A stretch of DNA of 41,238 nt from FW021-bin31 sp964478125 (GCA_964478125.1 CAYZGR010000026.1:1-41238); one strand, 5' to 3'. Shown: positions 25,922 through 35,153, numbered from the stretch's first letter. Numbers and translations: made by a program. Notes: generated from the sequence alone by a model not told the origin.

Positions 25922-26986
25922 ATGAAAACCTACTCTTTCATATTATCGCTCGTTGCACTGCTCGGATTAGGGGCGTGCAGCACTACATACCAGACCGGTC
26001 AGGCTCCCGATGCCGTGTATTATTCCCCGGCGGAAGAACAACAGGGACAAGGCAACCTGGCTACAACCGCCACGGACGACTATTATGTGGCCAACAATGA
26101 CAGCGAGGGAGACCGTTATGTAATTTATAAAGATGACGACGACTATAATGACTATATGGAGGGCTATAATGACGGGTACTATAGCCGCAGGATCAACATG
26201 TTCGATCGGCCGGGCGGTTTATTTTCTTACAATTATTATATGATGAACCGGCCATTATATGGCAGTCCATACCTGTGGAACAGTTTCGCATACAACAGTT
26301 TTGGATGGTATAACGATCCTTTTATGTGGTCGCCGGGCTTACGGCTTGGATTGAGCTGGGGTATGCCTCTTGCTTACGGAGGCTGGTACAACCGGTGGTA
26401 TAATCCGTTTTACTCGTACAACTCCTATTACCCCTATTATGGAGGTTACGGTTATGGTTATTTTCCGGGGTATTATGGCGGAGGAAAATATTTAAATACC
26501 AATCCGAGACCCGCTGTAAGTTATGGTCCGCGCCGTTCCGCCGGTTCTCCGGCAGCTCATACGACAAGCCGTACCAGCGCTTCGGGATCCAAAACAGCAA
26601 CAGCGCCCAGAAGGGTATTCAGGACCAACTCGAACGAAAGTGTACAAGGGAGCGGCAATACGCGGGTTAGACGCTCATTCAAGCCGGCGGAAGGAGAACG
26701 AACCATTCAAAATAACAGTTCCGAAAGAAGGGCGGTCAGTCGCTCGAGAAGGAGAGTGTTCAAATCCCGCCCTGATGAAACCCCTGTAAGAATCAACAGA
26801 AGTTCAAATATAAGAAGAACCACCCCTGCCAGGCAACAGACGGAAACAAGGAGAATACAACAGCCACGGAGAGTACAACAGCCTACTTATCGCCGTTCCT
26901 CTCCCGCGCCTACGAGAAGCTATTCTTCTCCCAGTACGAGTACGCGCAGCAGCAGCTCGAGAACGTTTAGTCCGAGAAGGCATTAA
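25922..26986 (+). CDS. Uncharacterised lipoprotein, Tyr/Gly-rich core and Arg/Ser-rich tail
   Basis: I do not recognise a family. 354 residues with a lipoprotein signal (MKTYSFILSLVALLGLGAC, lipidation at C19). Three zones follow: an acidic segment with DDDDYNDYMEGYNDGYYSRR at about 78-97; an aromatic, glycine-rich stretch of roughly 100 residues full of Tyr, Trp and Asn (for example YYPYYGGYGYGYFPGYYGG); and a basic, Arg/Ser/Thr-rich low-complexity tail of about 150 residues ending SPRRH. The strongly acidic, then aromatic, then basic order suggests an exposed scaffold or adhesive protein rather than an enzyme. It starts an apparent two-gene operon with an OmpP1/FadL-type protein 30 nt downstream, so an outer-membrane location is plausible. 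Function not assigned. Confidence 0.8.
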   Translation: MKTYSFILSLVALLGLGACSTTYQTGQAPDAVYYSPAEEQQGQGNLATTATDDYYVANNDSEGDRYVIYKDDDDYNDYMEGYNDGYYSRRINMFDRPGGLFSYNYYMMNRPLYGSPYLWNSFAYNSFGWYNDPFMWSPGLRLGLSWGMPLAYGGWYNRWYNPFYSYNSYYPYYGGYGYGYFPGYYGGGKYLNTNPRPAVSYGPRRSAGSPAAHTTSRTSASGSKTATAPRRVFRTNSNESVQGSGNTRVRRSFKPAEGERTIQNNSSERRAVSRSRRRVFKSRPDETPVRINRSSNIRRTTPARQQTETRRIQQPRRVQQPTYRRSSPAPTRSYSSPSTSTRSSSSRTFSPRRH

Positions 26987-27016
26987 TAGTTGAACCTAAA
27001 AGAAGCCCTGTTTTAT

Positions 27017-28603
27017 ATGAGAAAGAAAAAGATCCTGATTCTTATAACGGGAATATTATGCTTCCATTTGGCCTGGTCACAGGACGAAAGTGATGCATTA
27101 CGCTATAGTTTTTTAACACCAGGGGGCAGTGCACGCATGCAGGCCATTGGCGGTACAGGAGTATCCCTGGGTGGAGAACCTTCCATGATGGATCTTAACC
27201 CGGCCGGTATCGGATTATTTAAAAACAGTGATTTTTCCATTACGCCCGGGTTGAAATTCGGATCCAATACGGGTAATTATCTCGGAGAAAATTCCTCTGA
27301 CAATAAAAGCAATTTTTATATTCAACAAATAGGACTGGTAATTGCTTCCAATAACAACAACCGGAAAAGAGATTCCAAATGGAAAAATGTGACCTTTGGA
27401 TTGGGATTAAACCGCCTGGCCAATTTTAACCAGAATATCTTTTATCAGGGAAACAACGTAAATTCCTCTTATTCCGATAATTATCTGATCACCCTTCATG
27501 ATGGCAATTATACCAATAGTGCTGCTGATAGACAGGAAATTGCACAAAACTTTCCCTATGGCTTGAGTCAGGCTTACATGACCGGTTTAATAGCGCCGGT
27601 GGAGCAAAACGGGCAGTTTGACGGATGGCAATCGCTTCCGGGACAAATATTGGATAATGGAGGGAGTCTCCGGCAGTCCAATACAATATCTTCCAAAGGC
27701 GGACTGGATGAATTCAGCCTGGCAGTAGCAGGAAATTATAACGACCGGTTGTTTATCGGCCTGGGATTAAACGTACCATCTATCAGTTACAGCAGGACGT
27801 CTGATTTTAGAGAAGAGAACACCGATAAAAACGGCAATTCCCCTCTTGAAGATTATAATGTTGTTAATAACCTGCATACAGACGGAGTGGGCGTAAACGG
27901 AAAGGTGGGCATAATTTATGTCATTAATCCACAGTTGAGAGCCGGCCTCGCTTTTCATACCCCCACCCTTTATTCTATGCATGACCGCTATACTACTACA
28001 ATGACCACTCATACCAGTGATCTGGGTACGCTTACTTCCACTACTACAGATATTACAGATGGCTATCCCGGAGAGTATGATTATTCTCTCACTACGCCCT
28101 GGCGTATTGCCGGCGGCTTATCTTATATCGTAGGCGCCGCTGCCGAAGCCGCCCATCATGGGTTTATCACACTGGATTATGAGTTTGTTAATTATGGAGC
28201 CGCCCGTTTTCATTTTAACAGCTCCCATAGTACCGCTGAAGATAAAACACTGGCAAAGAATCTAAATAGATCCATCAGCAACATGTATAAAGGCGCTTCA
28301 AATGTCCGTTTGGGCGGTGAGTTGAAGTTTAATATTTTTTCTGCCCGGGCGGGAATTGCCTATATGGGAAGCCCCTACTCCAACCCGGATATCAAGGGTG
28401 CTCAAATGCAATACAGCGCCGGAATCGGAATCAGAAATAGAGGTTTTTATGCAGACCTGACTTATGTCTATACCCATAAGGGAGACCGATACAATCAACC
28501 TTATTTAGTAGATGACAATGAATTTGGAAGTGAATCTCCCGAGCCTGCGCTCATTAAAGGCCATATCAGCGATGTTCTTTTGACGATCGGATTTAATTTA
28601 TAA
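27017..28603 (+). CDS. OmpP1/FadL/TodX-family outer-membrane transport protein
   Basis: Predicted outer-membrane beta-barrel of 528 residues that would admit hydrophobic compounds such as fatty acids. Signal peptide MRKKKILILITGILCFHLAWS with cleavage before Q22. The mature N-terminus contains LTPGGSARMQAIGGTGVSLGGEPSMMDLNPAGIGLF, the plug-like motif typical of the family. Many alternating strands follow, and the protein ends with VLLTIGFNL, a C-terminal aromatic-poor barrel strand. The frame starts upstream at a TTG (26990), but the ATG at 27017 gives a clean signal peptide. The gene follows the Tyr/Arg-rich lipoprotein by 30 nt and ends at a strong bidirectional hairpin. Confidence 0.9.
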   Translation: MRKKKILILITGILCFHLAWSQDESDALRYSFLTPGGSARMQAIGGTGVSLGGEPSMMDLNPAGIGLFKNSDFSITPGLKFGSNTGNYLGENSSDNKSNFYIQQIGLVIASNNNNRKRDSKWKNVTFGLGLNRLANFNQNIFYQGNNVNSSYSDNYLITLHDGNYTNSAADRQEIAQNFPYGLSQAYMTGLIAPVEQNGQFDGWQSLPGQILDNGGSLRQSNTISSKGGLDEFSLAVAGNYNDRLFIGLGLNVPSISYSRTSDFREENTDKNGNSPLEDYNVVNNLHTDGVGVNGKVGIIYVINPQLRAGLAFHTPTLYSMHDRYTTTMTTHTSDLGTLTSTTTDITDGYPGEYDYSLTTPWRIAGGLSYIVGAAAEAAHHGFITLDYEFVNYGAARFHFNSSHSTAEDKTLAKNLNRSISNMYKGASNVRLGGELKFNIFSARAGIAYMGSPYSNPDIKGAQMQYSAGIGIRNRGFYADLTYVYTHKGDRYNQPYLVDDNEFGSESPEPALIKGHISDVLLTIGFNL

Positions 28604-28619
28604 TAAGATATACTGAAAT

Positions 28620-28650
28620 AGAAGAGGCTACCCTTTGGGTAGCCTCTTCT
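28620..28650. terminator. Bidirectional hairpin between convergent genes
   Basis: Perfect 14-bp inverted repeat: AGAAGAGGCTACCC (28620-28633) and GGGTAGCCTCTTCT (28637-28650) around a 3-nt TTT loop. It lies midway between the stop of the FadL-like gene (28603) and that of the small secreted protein (28680), so it can serve both strands. A long T tract is missing on either side (CAAGTCTTTT follows on the plus strand), but the stem is very stable. Confidence 0.75.
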
Positions 28651-28679
28651 CAAGTCTTTTAAAGATTCGTTACTTCATT

Positions 28680-28952
28680 TTACTTGAACCATCCGTCCGT
28701 CGTATCCGCTTGGGGAGTTGTGGCGGGGTTCGTGCTGTCATCTGTCTTCGATGGTTCCGTTAAAACCGGATTGGAGGTCGTATCCTCATTCGTTGGTTCC
28801 GTTGTAGGCGGAAGCGTATCCGATTGGTTGGGAATGGTGTCGGTAACCACCTGTACATTTTGATCTACCGGAGGAACACCGTGTTCTATACCGGCAAATG
28901 CGGCGGTAGCAAAAAACAAACCCGCTACAGCCATTGGCATGATCCGTTTCAT
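28680..28952 (-). CDS. Small secreted Thr/Pro-rich protein
   Basis: Uncharacterised protein of 90 residues. Signal peptide MKRIMPMAVAGLFFATAAFA, likely cleaved after A20. The mature part is unstructured and low in complexity, dominated by Thr, Pro, Asp and Asn (DTLPPTTEPTNEDTTSN), with no cysteines and an aromatic end GWFK. No domain recognised. The signal peptide, its own upstream AT-rich region with a -7-like AAAAGATA (TATCTTTT, 29003-29010) and the terminator downstream support a real gene rather than a chance frame. It may be a spacer or surface peptide; no function can be assigned. Confidence 0.65.
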   Translation of the reverse strand: MKRIMPMAVAGLFFATAAFAGIEHGVPPVDQNVQVVTDTIPNQSDTLPPTTEPTNEDTTSNPVLTEPSKTDDSTNPATTPQADTTDGWFK

Positions 28953-29113
28953 AAGATAAAAGTTTTAATTTTAAAAAATAAGGTTTCATCTTATTAAGAG
29001 ACAAAAGATATGCCAAAATACAGACTGTTAAAGGATTTTAACAGATCTTGTTTTTCTAATAACCAGCGAAAAACAAAACAGGTTTAATCCTTTTTCATCT
29101 TCTTTTTGATATT

Positions 29114-30226
29114 TTACTTGAGGTAATTCAACTTTATTTTAGGGGTAATATCTAATAAGGCATGGTACATAAGTAAAACAGTTTGTTCTACATCCTGCCG
29201 GCTTATCATTTCCACGGTAGTATGCATATAACGAAGTGGAAGAGAAATAAGCGCGGAGGGGATCCCTTCACTGGAATATGCAAAGGCATCCGTATCGGTT
29301 CCGGTAATTCGATTGGCCGCTTGCAACTGATAGGGTATCTTATTTTTATCCGCACTGGCCCGCAATGCTTTTAATAGAAGATTATGTACAGCCGGCGCAT
29401 AGCTCAGAACCGGGCCTTTCCCACACGAATTATCTCCTTCAATATGTTTATCGATCATGGGCGTTGTGGTATCATGCGTAACATCGGTAATAATGGCCAG
29501 ATCCGGCCGGATTCGCCGGGACATCATCTCAGCGCCTCTCAATCCCACTTCTTCCTGCACCGCATTCACAACATATAAAGTATAAGGTAACTTCTTTTTA
29601 TTTTCTTTTAACAAACGGGCTACCTGTGCAATCATAAAGCCTCCGATCCGGTTATCCAGTGCACGGCAAATGATCCGGTCGTTAGCCAACTCCTCATAAC
29701 CATCCTGAAAAGTAGCCACACATCCAACATGTATACCCAGCTTTTCAACTTCTTCTTTTGAAGTAGCGCCACAATCTAAAAAGATATTTTCTAACTTCGG
29801 TTGCGGTTCTTTTTCTCCCGGTGCATGTTTTCGGGTATGAATAGCGGGCCAGCCAAATACCGCCTTTACCGGACCTTTCTCCGTATGAATATTTACCCGC
29901 ATCGATGGCGCGATCTGGTGATCCGACCCGCCATTCCTGGTTACATAAATCAGCCCTTCGGGAGAGATATAATTTACAAACCAGGAGATTTCATCTGCAT
30001 GTGCTTCAATGACCACTTTAAATGGCTGACCGGGATTAATAACCCCTGCTACAGATCCATAAGGATCTATTAATTGATCGTCAATATAGGGTTTAATGTG
30101 GTCCAGCCAGAGCTTCTGGCCCTCGCTTTCAAAACCGGTAGGCGAAGGATTATTGAGATATGTTTCAAGAAATTTTTGAGATTTTTCTGTAAAAACCGAT
30201 GTGGCACTCCTTTTCTTAGTAGGCAT
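29114..30226 (-). CDS. M42 family metallopeptidase (glutamyl aminopeptidase/deblocking aminopeptidase-like)
   Basis: Cytoplasmic dinuclear-metal aminopeptidase of 370 residues, usually a large tetrahedral complex that degrades peptides. Metal and catalytic residues are visible in order: H76 and D78 (EAHADE), D191 (ALDNRIGG), E225 and E226 (VQEEVG), D248 (ITDVTHD), and a His near the end (MHTTVE). The N-terminus has the family NNPSPTGFE motif at 25-33. No signal peptide. The start at 30226 matches the family and a -7-like box lies 52 nt upstream. Same strand as the UbiA-like gene upstream (63-bp gap), but no functional link is apparent. Confidence 0.92.
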   Translation of the reverse strand: MPTKKRSATSVFTEKSQKFLETYLNNPSPTGFESEGQKLWLDHIKPYIDDQLIDPYGSVAGVINPGQPFKVVIEAHADEISWFVNYISPEGLIYVTRNGGSDHQIAPSMRVNIHTEKGPVKAVFGWPAIHTRKHAPGEKEPQPKLENIFLDCGATSKEEVEKLGIHVGCVATFQDGYEELANDRIICRALDNRIGGFMIAQVARLLKENKKKLPYTLYVVNAVQEEVGLRGAEMMSRRIRPDLAIITDVTHDTTTPMIDKHIEGDNSCGKGPVLSYAPAVHNLLLKALRASADKNKIPYQLQAANRITGTDTDAFAYSSEGIPSALISLPLRYMHTTVEMISRQDVEQTVLLMYHALLDITPKIKLNYLK

Positions 30227-30278
30227 GGGTTTAATGGTTAATGGTTAATTAATTATTAATTCGTAATTCGATAACCCG

Positions 30279-30286
30279 TAAAGGTA
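30279..30286 (-). promoter_or_regulatory. -7-like box upstream of the M42 peptidase gene (TACCTTTA)
   Basis: TAnnTTTG with final A, minus strand, between the stop of the UbiA-like gene (30290) and the M42 start (52 nt downstream). It suggests separate transcription of the peptidase gene. Confidence 0.3.
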
Positions 30287-30289
30287 CAA

Positions 30290-31132
30290 TTATATCCTTA
30301 TAGAACCTATGGCGACTAATATCGGTTGCAACATCATCATTCCATCTACTACCGCCAGATAAAACAGATCGGTATTTCTTTTTCTTGAATAATCAATAAC
30401 AAAATAGGTGACCAGGGCAGATGCCACCATCGCATTGAATTGCATCAATTTTCCCGTTATCTTAAATTGCCAAAAGGACAATCCGACAAATAGCAGCAAT
30501 AACACATTAGCCAACCAATAGGACCATTTTCTGCCTATGCTTACAGGCAAAGTATGAATTCGCTCTCTTTTATCGCTATCAACATCGCGGATATCAAACG
30601 CAAGACATAGTATAAAAATAAAAATGAAACGCTGCATAAAAACCAGTTCGAAGTTTTTAGTTACCGTCGTAAGAGTGATCATTGGGAACCAAACGGTAAT
30701 CAATGTCCATACATAAGAAAGGGTCAGAATCTTTATTAGACCAAAATCCTTCAGGCGTTTTTTATACTTAAAAGGTAGAAAAGGGAAACTGTATAAAATC
30801 GTAATAACCGCTATAATTCCCAATACTAAAAAATTCTTTGGTTGTAAACCGGTCAGCCCTATGATCAGGCCAATAGCACCGATAAGATTAAAGATCAGAT
30901 GTATTCTTTTATGATTTATCGACCAGAAGAAACGATCGGAGTCCGGATTGGCAGTTCTTTTAATATAGTAATGAATATTGTATTGTCCCAGGGTAGCAGA
31001 AAACACTACCAGGTAAAAGAAAAAAGAATTGAAAGGAAGATCCAGCAAAAAACTCGTTTCCATACATAAGGCCACCGTACACAATGAAATAAAAACCGCC
31101 CCATAAATAAAGGTTTGAAAAACCGATTTCAT
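30290..31132 (-). CDS. UbiA-like polytopic membrane protein
   Basis: Integral membrane protein of 280 residues with about eight hydrophobic segments. The second Asp-rich motif of UbiA prenyltransferases is clear: FDIRDVDSDKRERIHTLPVSIG at about 179-200, with D180, D183, D185 and D187. The first motif (NDxxDxxxD) is not preserved; the aligned region reads QYNIHYYIKRTANPDSD, so the usual Mg-prenyl-diphosphate pair is incomplete. I therefore call it a UbiA-family relative whose activity is uncertain. Start at 31132 chosen because a -7-like TATTTTTA (31137-31144) sits directly upstream and would fall inside the alternative 296-residue form beginning at 31180; that longer form cannot be excluded. 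Divergent from valS (87-bp gap). Confidence 0.75.
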   Translation of the reverse strand: MKSVFQTFIYGAVFISLCTVALCMETSFLLDLPFNSFFFYLVVFSATLGQYNIHYYIKRTANPDSDRFFWSINHKRIHLIFNLIGAIGLIIGLTGLQPKNFLVLGIIAVITILYSFPFLPFKYKKRLKDFGLIKILTLSYVWTLITVWFPMITLTTVTKNFELVFMQRFIFIFILCLAFDIRDVDSDKRERIHTLPVSIGRKWSYWLANVLLLLFVGLSFWQFKITGKLMQFNAMVASALVTYFVIDYSRKRNTDLFYLAVVDGMMMLQPILVAIGSIRI

Positions 31133-31206
31133 GTGGTAAAAATAATATTTAATTATCGAATGTTTGCCGCCTGTTGACATAATTTCCGTAATAGCGGAAA
31201 CTCCCC

Positions 31207-31214
31207 TATTTTTG
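31207..31214 (+). promoter_or_regulatory. -7 box just before the valS ATG (TATTTTTG)
   Basis: Perfect TAnnTTTG ending 5 nt before the valS ATG at 31220, which would give a leaderless or nearly leaderless transcript. A matching TATTTTTA faces the opposite way at 31137-31144, before the divergent UbiA-like gene. Confidence 0.4.
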
Positions 31215-31219
31215 CAGCC

Positions 31220-33838
31220 ATGGCATTATCAAAGAACTACGCTCCTGCAGATACGGAAAAAAAATGGTATCAACATTGGCAGGATAAGGGATATTTTCAT
31301 TCCGAACCGGATGACAGGCCGCCTTATACCATTGTCATTCCTCCACCCAATGTAACGGGGGTATTGCACATGGGCCATACCCTCAACGAAACCATTCAGG
31401 ACATCCTGATCAGGCGCGCCCGTATGAAGGGTAAAAATGCCTGCTGGGTTCCCGGATCAGATCATGCTTCTATCGCCACGGAAGCAAAGGTGGTAGCGCT
31501 ACTTAAAGATAAAGGCATTGATAAACGCTCCATTGGCAGAGAGGCATTCCTGAAATATGCTTTTGAATGGAAAGATAAATATGGGGGGATCATTTACCGG
31601 CAAATGAAAAAACTTGGCTGTACCTGCGACTGGGACAGGGTATCATTCACCATGGATGACCACTACTATAATGCTGTGATTCAGACCTTTGTTACACTTT
31701 ACGATAAGGGGCTCATATACAGGGGCGCCCGTATGATCCATTGGGATCCGGAAGCATTGACGGCCCTTAGCGATGAAGAAGTGGAATACAGGGAAGTGCG
31801 ATCCAAGTTATACTATCTTCAATACCCAATAGTGGGAAGTGATCAACATGTCACCATCGCCACCACCCGCCCGGAAACCATTTTGGGCGACACCGCTATT
31901 TGTGTTCATCCTGATGATCCGCGTTTTAAGCATATAGTGGGACAAAAAGCGCGCGTGCCCTTAATTGACCGTCCCATCCCCATCATTGCAGATGACTATG
32001 TAGATATGAAATTCGGTACGGGTTGCCTGAAGATAACACCTGCCCATGACATTAACGATTACCGCATTGGCATGAAGTATCATCTGGATGTCATAGATGT
32101 TTTGAACCCCAATGGCACCCTTAGTGAAGCGGCTCAATTGTATGTGGGAGAAGACCGCTTTGCAGTACGTCAAAAAATCGTAGCAGAATTAAAAGAAAAG
32201 GGATGCTTAGTTAAGGAAGAAGATATCATTAATAAAAACGGCTTCTCACAAAGAACCCAGGCGGTAGTTGAACCCCGGATCTCTACCCAGTGGTTTGTAA
32301 AAATGGAAGTTTTGGCCAAACCCGCTCTGGAAGCGGTAAAAAGAGGGGCCGTACAATTTCATCCCGAGGGTCGCTTTATCAACACGTATCGTCACTGGTT
32401 GGAAAACATCAAAGACTGGTGTATTTCCCGTCAGCTCTGGTGGGGGCAACGTATCCCTGCCTGGTATGATGAGGAAGGAAATGTGTACGTAGCTGAAACT
32501 GAAGAAGAAGCCCGCCATCAATGTAGAAGCTTGCATCCTCAATCGTCAATGAAATTAAGGCAAGATGAAGATGTACTGGATACCTGGTTTTCTTCCTGGC
32601 TGTGGCCCATGGAGGTATTTCATGGGATCACCCGGCCGGGAAATAAAGACTTTCAATATTATTACCCTACCCAGACGTTAGTTACCGGTCAGGATATTCT
32701 CTTTTTCTGGGTAGCCCGTATGATCATGGCCGGCATGGAATTCAAACAACAAAAACCTTTTGAGGACGTCTATTTCACCGGGATGGTCCGGGACAAACAA
32801 GGACGCAAAATGAGTAAATCCCTCGGGAACTCGCCGGATCTATTGGCATTAATAGATCAATTTGGAGCAGATGCCGTCCGATTTGGCATCCTGATCGCAT
32901 CCCCGGCAGGAAACGATCTGCTGTTTGATGAAAAATCGTTGGAACAGGGACGCAATTTCTGTAATAAAATGTGGAATGCCCTAAAACTGATCAAGATGTG
33001 GCAAACAACGGAAAAAGAGCCCGATACTCCGGGGCAATTTGCCATGGATTGGTTTGAAAACAAGATGGCAGAAATTCAATCTCTGATCGAAGACCATTTT
33101 AAAGCATATCGTTTAAGTGAAGCGCTTAAACTGCTGTATTCCCTTATTTGGAACGACTTCTGCAGCTGGTATCTGGAGTGGATTAAACCGCTGCGGGGAG
33201 AACAAATGAGTCGTACGGTATATGAAAAAACACAGCAATTTTTTGAACAATTACTGGCCCTACTACATCCTTTTATGCCCTTTGTAAGCGAGGAAATCTT
33301 TCATCAGCTGAAGGAACGGACCGAAGGAGAAGACTTGATCATCCGGCAAATTGAAGCTGTTAAAACATTTGATACGGTCCTTTTGGAACAAGGAGAACTT
33401 GCGAGAAAAACCGTTACTGCTCTTCGGGATGCCCGAAATAAAAATGGCATCAAAAGCAGCAAAGCTCTTCAAATACACATTCAAACAGCGGAAGAGAAAA
33501 ATTATAGCTCCTTTAAGACGATCCTCATGAAACAGGGAAATATTGCCTCGATGCAGTTCACAAAACAGCCCGTAGAGAACAGCATTGCCGTCGTAGTTGA
33601 CAAGGATTCCATTTATATTGAGGTACCCGAAGACACAGACCGGTCAGCACAAAAAGATCAACTCTTAAAAGACCTGGCACATCAGGAAAAGTTTTTGTCT
33701 GCTATAAACAAAAAATTATCCAATGAAAAGTTTTTACAATATGCCAAACCGGAACTGGTGAAACGTGAGCGACAAAAACAGGCTGATACCGAAGTACGAA
33801 TAAAGGTCATTAAGGAAAATCTGGAACGCATGGGTTAA
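31220..33838 (+). CDS. valS: Valyl-tRNA synthetase
   Basis: Class I aminoacyl-tRNA synthetase that charges tRNA-Val and edits mischarged Thr; cytoplasmic. 872 residues, normal length. ATP-binding HIGH motif as HMGH at 50-53 (PNVTGVLHMGH); KMSKS at 530-534; the CP1 editing domain between them (TTRPETILGDTA); WWGQRIPAWY; and the C-terminal anticodon-binding and coiled-coil segments (LSNEKFLQYAKPELVKRER). The start at 31220 gives the usual N-terminus MALSKNYAPADTEKKWYQHW. Single gene; converges on the membrane-protein gene of the nirK locus with a 17-bp gap. Confidence 0.97.
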   Translation: MALSKNYAPADTEKKWYQHWQDKGYFHSEPDDRPPYTIVIPPPNVTGVLHMGHTLNETIQDILIRRARMKGKNACWVPGSDHASIATEAKVVALLKDKGIDKRSIGREAFLKYAFEWKDKYGGIIYRQMKKLGCTCDWDRVSFTMDDHYYNAVIQTFVTLYDKGLIYRGARMIHWDPEALTALSDEEVEYREVRSKLYYLQYPIVGSDQHVTIATTRPETILGDTAICVHPDDPRFKHIVGQKARVPLIDRPIPIIADDYVDMKFGTGCLKITPAHDINDYRIGMKYHLDVIDVLNPNGTLSEAAQLYVGEDRFAVRQKIVAELKEKGCLVKEEDIINKNGFSQRTQAVVEPRISTQWFVKMEVLAKPALEAVKRGAVQFHPEGRFINTYRHWLENIKDWCISRQLWWGQRIPAWYDEEGNVYVAETEEEARHQCRSLHPQSSMKLRQDEDVLDTWFSSWLWPMEVFHGITRPGNKDFQYYYPTQTLVTGQDILFFWVARMIMAGMEFKQQKPFEDVYFTGMVRDKQGRKMSKSLGNSPDLLALIDQFGADAVRFGILIASPAGNDLLFDEKSLEQGRNFCNKMWNALKLIKMWQTTEKEPDTPGQFAMDWFENKMAEIQSLIEDHFKAYRLSEALKLLYSLIWNDFCSWYLEWIKPLRGEQMSRTVYEKTQQFFEQLLALLHPFMPFVSEEIFHQLKERTEGEDLIIRQIEAVKTFDTVLLEQGELARKTVTALRDARNKNGIKSSKALQIHIQTAEEKNYSSFKTILMKQGNIASMQFTKQPVENSIAVVVDKDSIYIEVPEDTDRSAQKDQLLKDLAHQEKFLSAINKKLSNEKFLQYAKPELVKRERQKQADTEVRIKVIKENLERMG

Positions 33839-33855
33839 GTTTTATTCTGTCACTC

Positions 33856-35124
33856 CTAATGAACGACCTCCTTACTGCTCTTCTGACCTATAACAAAAAG
33901 CAGCAATCCGATAAAAAGACCTGCAGTAGTCCAAAACAAAGCAGGAGTGAAAAAGGGAGAATAAATGGAGATATAACCATAAAATGATTGAGCAAATAAC
34001 AATACTTCACTTACAAGTACTCCTATAACAAATATCACAAATCCAAATTGGGCCACAGAAATCGAACGCACCTGCAACTGATGGCGAGCCAACAGGAAGC
34101 CAATAAGAAAAAAACTGATAAAGCATAAAAAGACCAGGTGCAAAAATCCGATGATAAGAGGGCGAAAAGAAAACGTAAAAGAAGCCAGGGATGGGACCAG
34201 AAGGCCAAACTGTAAGGCTATTTTCAAAAAGTAAGCCGCCGTGGCTATTTTCCATAAAAGATCCGTTTCCTTTGGAATGATCAGGGGAATTGTTTTGTAT
34301 CCCTTGAACACGATCAGAAAAAGAATAAAACCGGCAACAAAATGAGTTGCCACTGCAAAAGCGGAAAGTATTCTTATCCATAGATAAGGATAAAAACCAA
34401 TAATAGAGAGGAAATATTCCGGGATCACTCCAATGAAGAGTAACACAAATACCAACTTCATTTTACCGGAAGAAGGATACAACCTTTTTTCATGTAGCCA
34501 GGAAAGCAGCAGTGCAAACACGGCAAATGTAAACCAGCCGTTATACTGAAAATGCAAATACCAGTACAGAATCCCCCGCATTATCATCGGGCGACCGGTC
34601 AGGGTCAACGTATAATATCCCAAAAGAAACGGGCCAAGGGTAGAGAGCACAAATAATATGAAAGCGCCATGAATAAACCACTTTATTTCAACCGGAACAT
34701 TGACGATTTTATAATCCCTCCAGAATAAAACGATAAACACATAAAAGCCAAAAATGAACAGAAAAATAAAAATCACAGAATACAGCCCGTACCCCTGGAA
34801 AAGGCAGGTCAAAAGCATTCCTATCGAGCTCGCTTCAAGCAAAAAGAATAAAACCCGGTATGCAGACCGGTATTTTGGCCGTTCCGGCAACATATAGGTC
34901 ACCATGCAGGAAAAGAGTGTAAGAGTGACCCATCCACAGAAAACAAAATTCGAATGGGCATGCAGCAAATAAGTCTGGTTGGCAAAGGAAAGTGGGAAAA
35001 CCATTTTATATCGCATCATTAACCCGATAAAAGCAGCTATTAAAAAATTAAGCATGCATAAAAAAGGAAAACTGCGAGGCAGGCCTTGGCGTATAACGTT
35101 GAAAGATTTTGATACCATACCCAT
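33856..35124 (-). CDS. Polytopic membrane protein with heme-copper-oxidase-like His pattern, nirK-linked
   Basis: Uncharacterised integral membrane protein of 422 residues, about 12 transmembrane segments, no signal peptide. Conserved-looking intramembrane histidines recall the subunit I fold of heme-copper and nitric-oxide reductases, without the full set of ligand motifs: H55 and H57 in LLHAHSNFVFCGW, H152, H191 in YLHFQYNGW, H261 and H329 in GFLHLVFL. I know similar proteins, usually hypothetical, next to nitrite-reductase and cytochrome genes in Bacteroidota. The gene diverges from the cytochrome c/nirK operon across a 183-bp region with an FNR-like box. A role in NO or heme/copper handling or in quinol oxidation is inference. 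A -7-like TATTTTTA (35124-35131) overlaps the first ATG; Met3 at 35118 is an alternative start. Confidence 0.72.
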   Translation of the reverse strand: MGMVSKSFNVIRQGLPRSFPFLCMLNFLIAAFIGLMMRYKMVFPLSFANQTYLLHAHSNFVFCGWVTLTLFSCMVTYMLPERPKYRSAYRVLFFLLEASSIGMLLTCLFQGYGLYSVIFIFLFIFGFYVFIVLFWRDYKIVNVPVEIKWFIHGAFILFVLSTLGPFLLGYYTLTLTGRPMIMRGILYWYLHFQYNGWFTFAVFALLLSWLHEKRLYPSSGKMKLVFVLLFIGVIPEYFLSIIGFYPYLWIRILSAFAVATHFVAGFILFLIVFKGYKTIPLIIPKETDLLWKIATAAYFLKIALQFGLLVPSLASFTFSFRPLIIGFLHLVFLCFISFFLIGFLLARHQLQVRSISVAQFGFVIFVIGVLVSEVLLFAQSFYGYISIYSPFFTPALFWTTAGLFIGLLLFVIGQKSSKEVVH

Positions 35125-35153
35125 AAAAATAGATATTCTACAATATATAAAGT

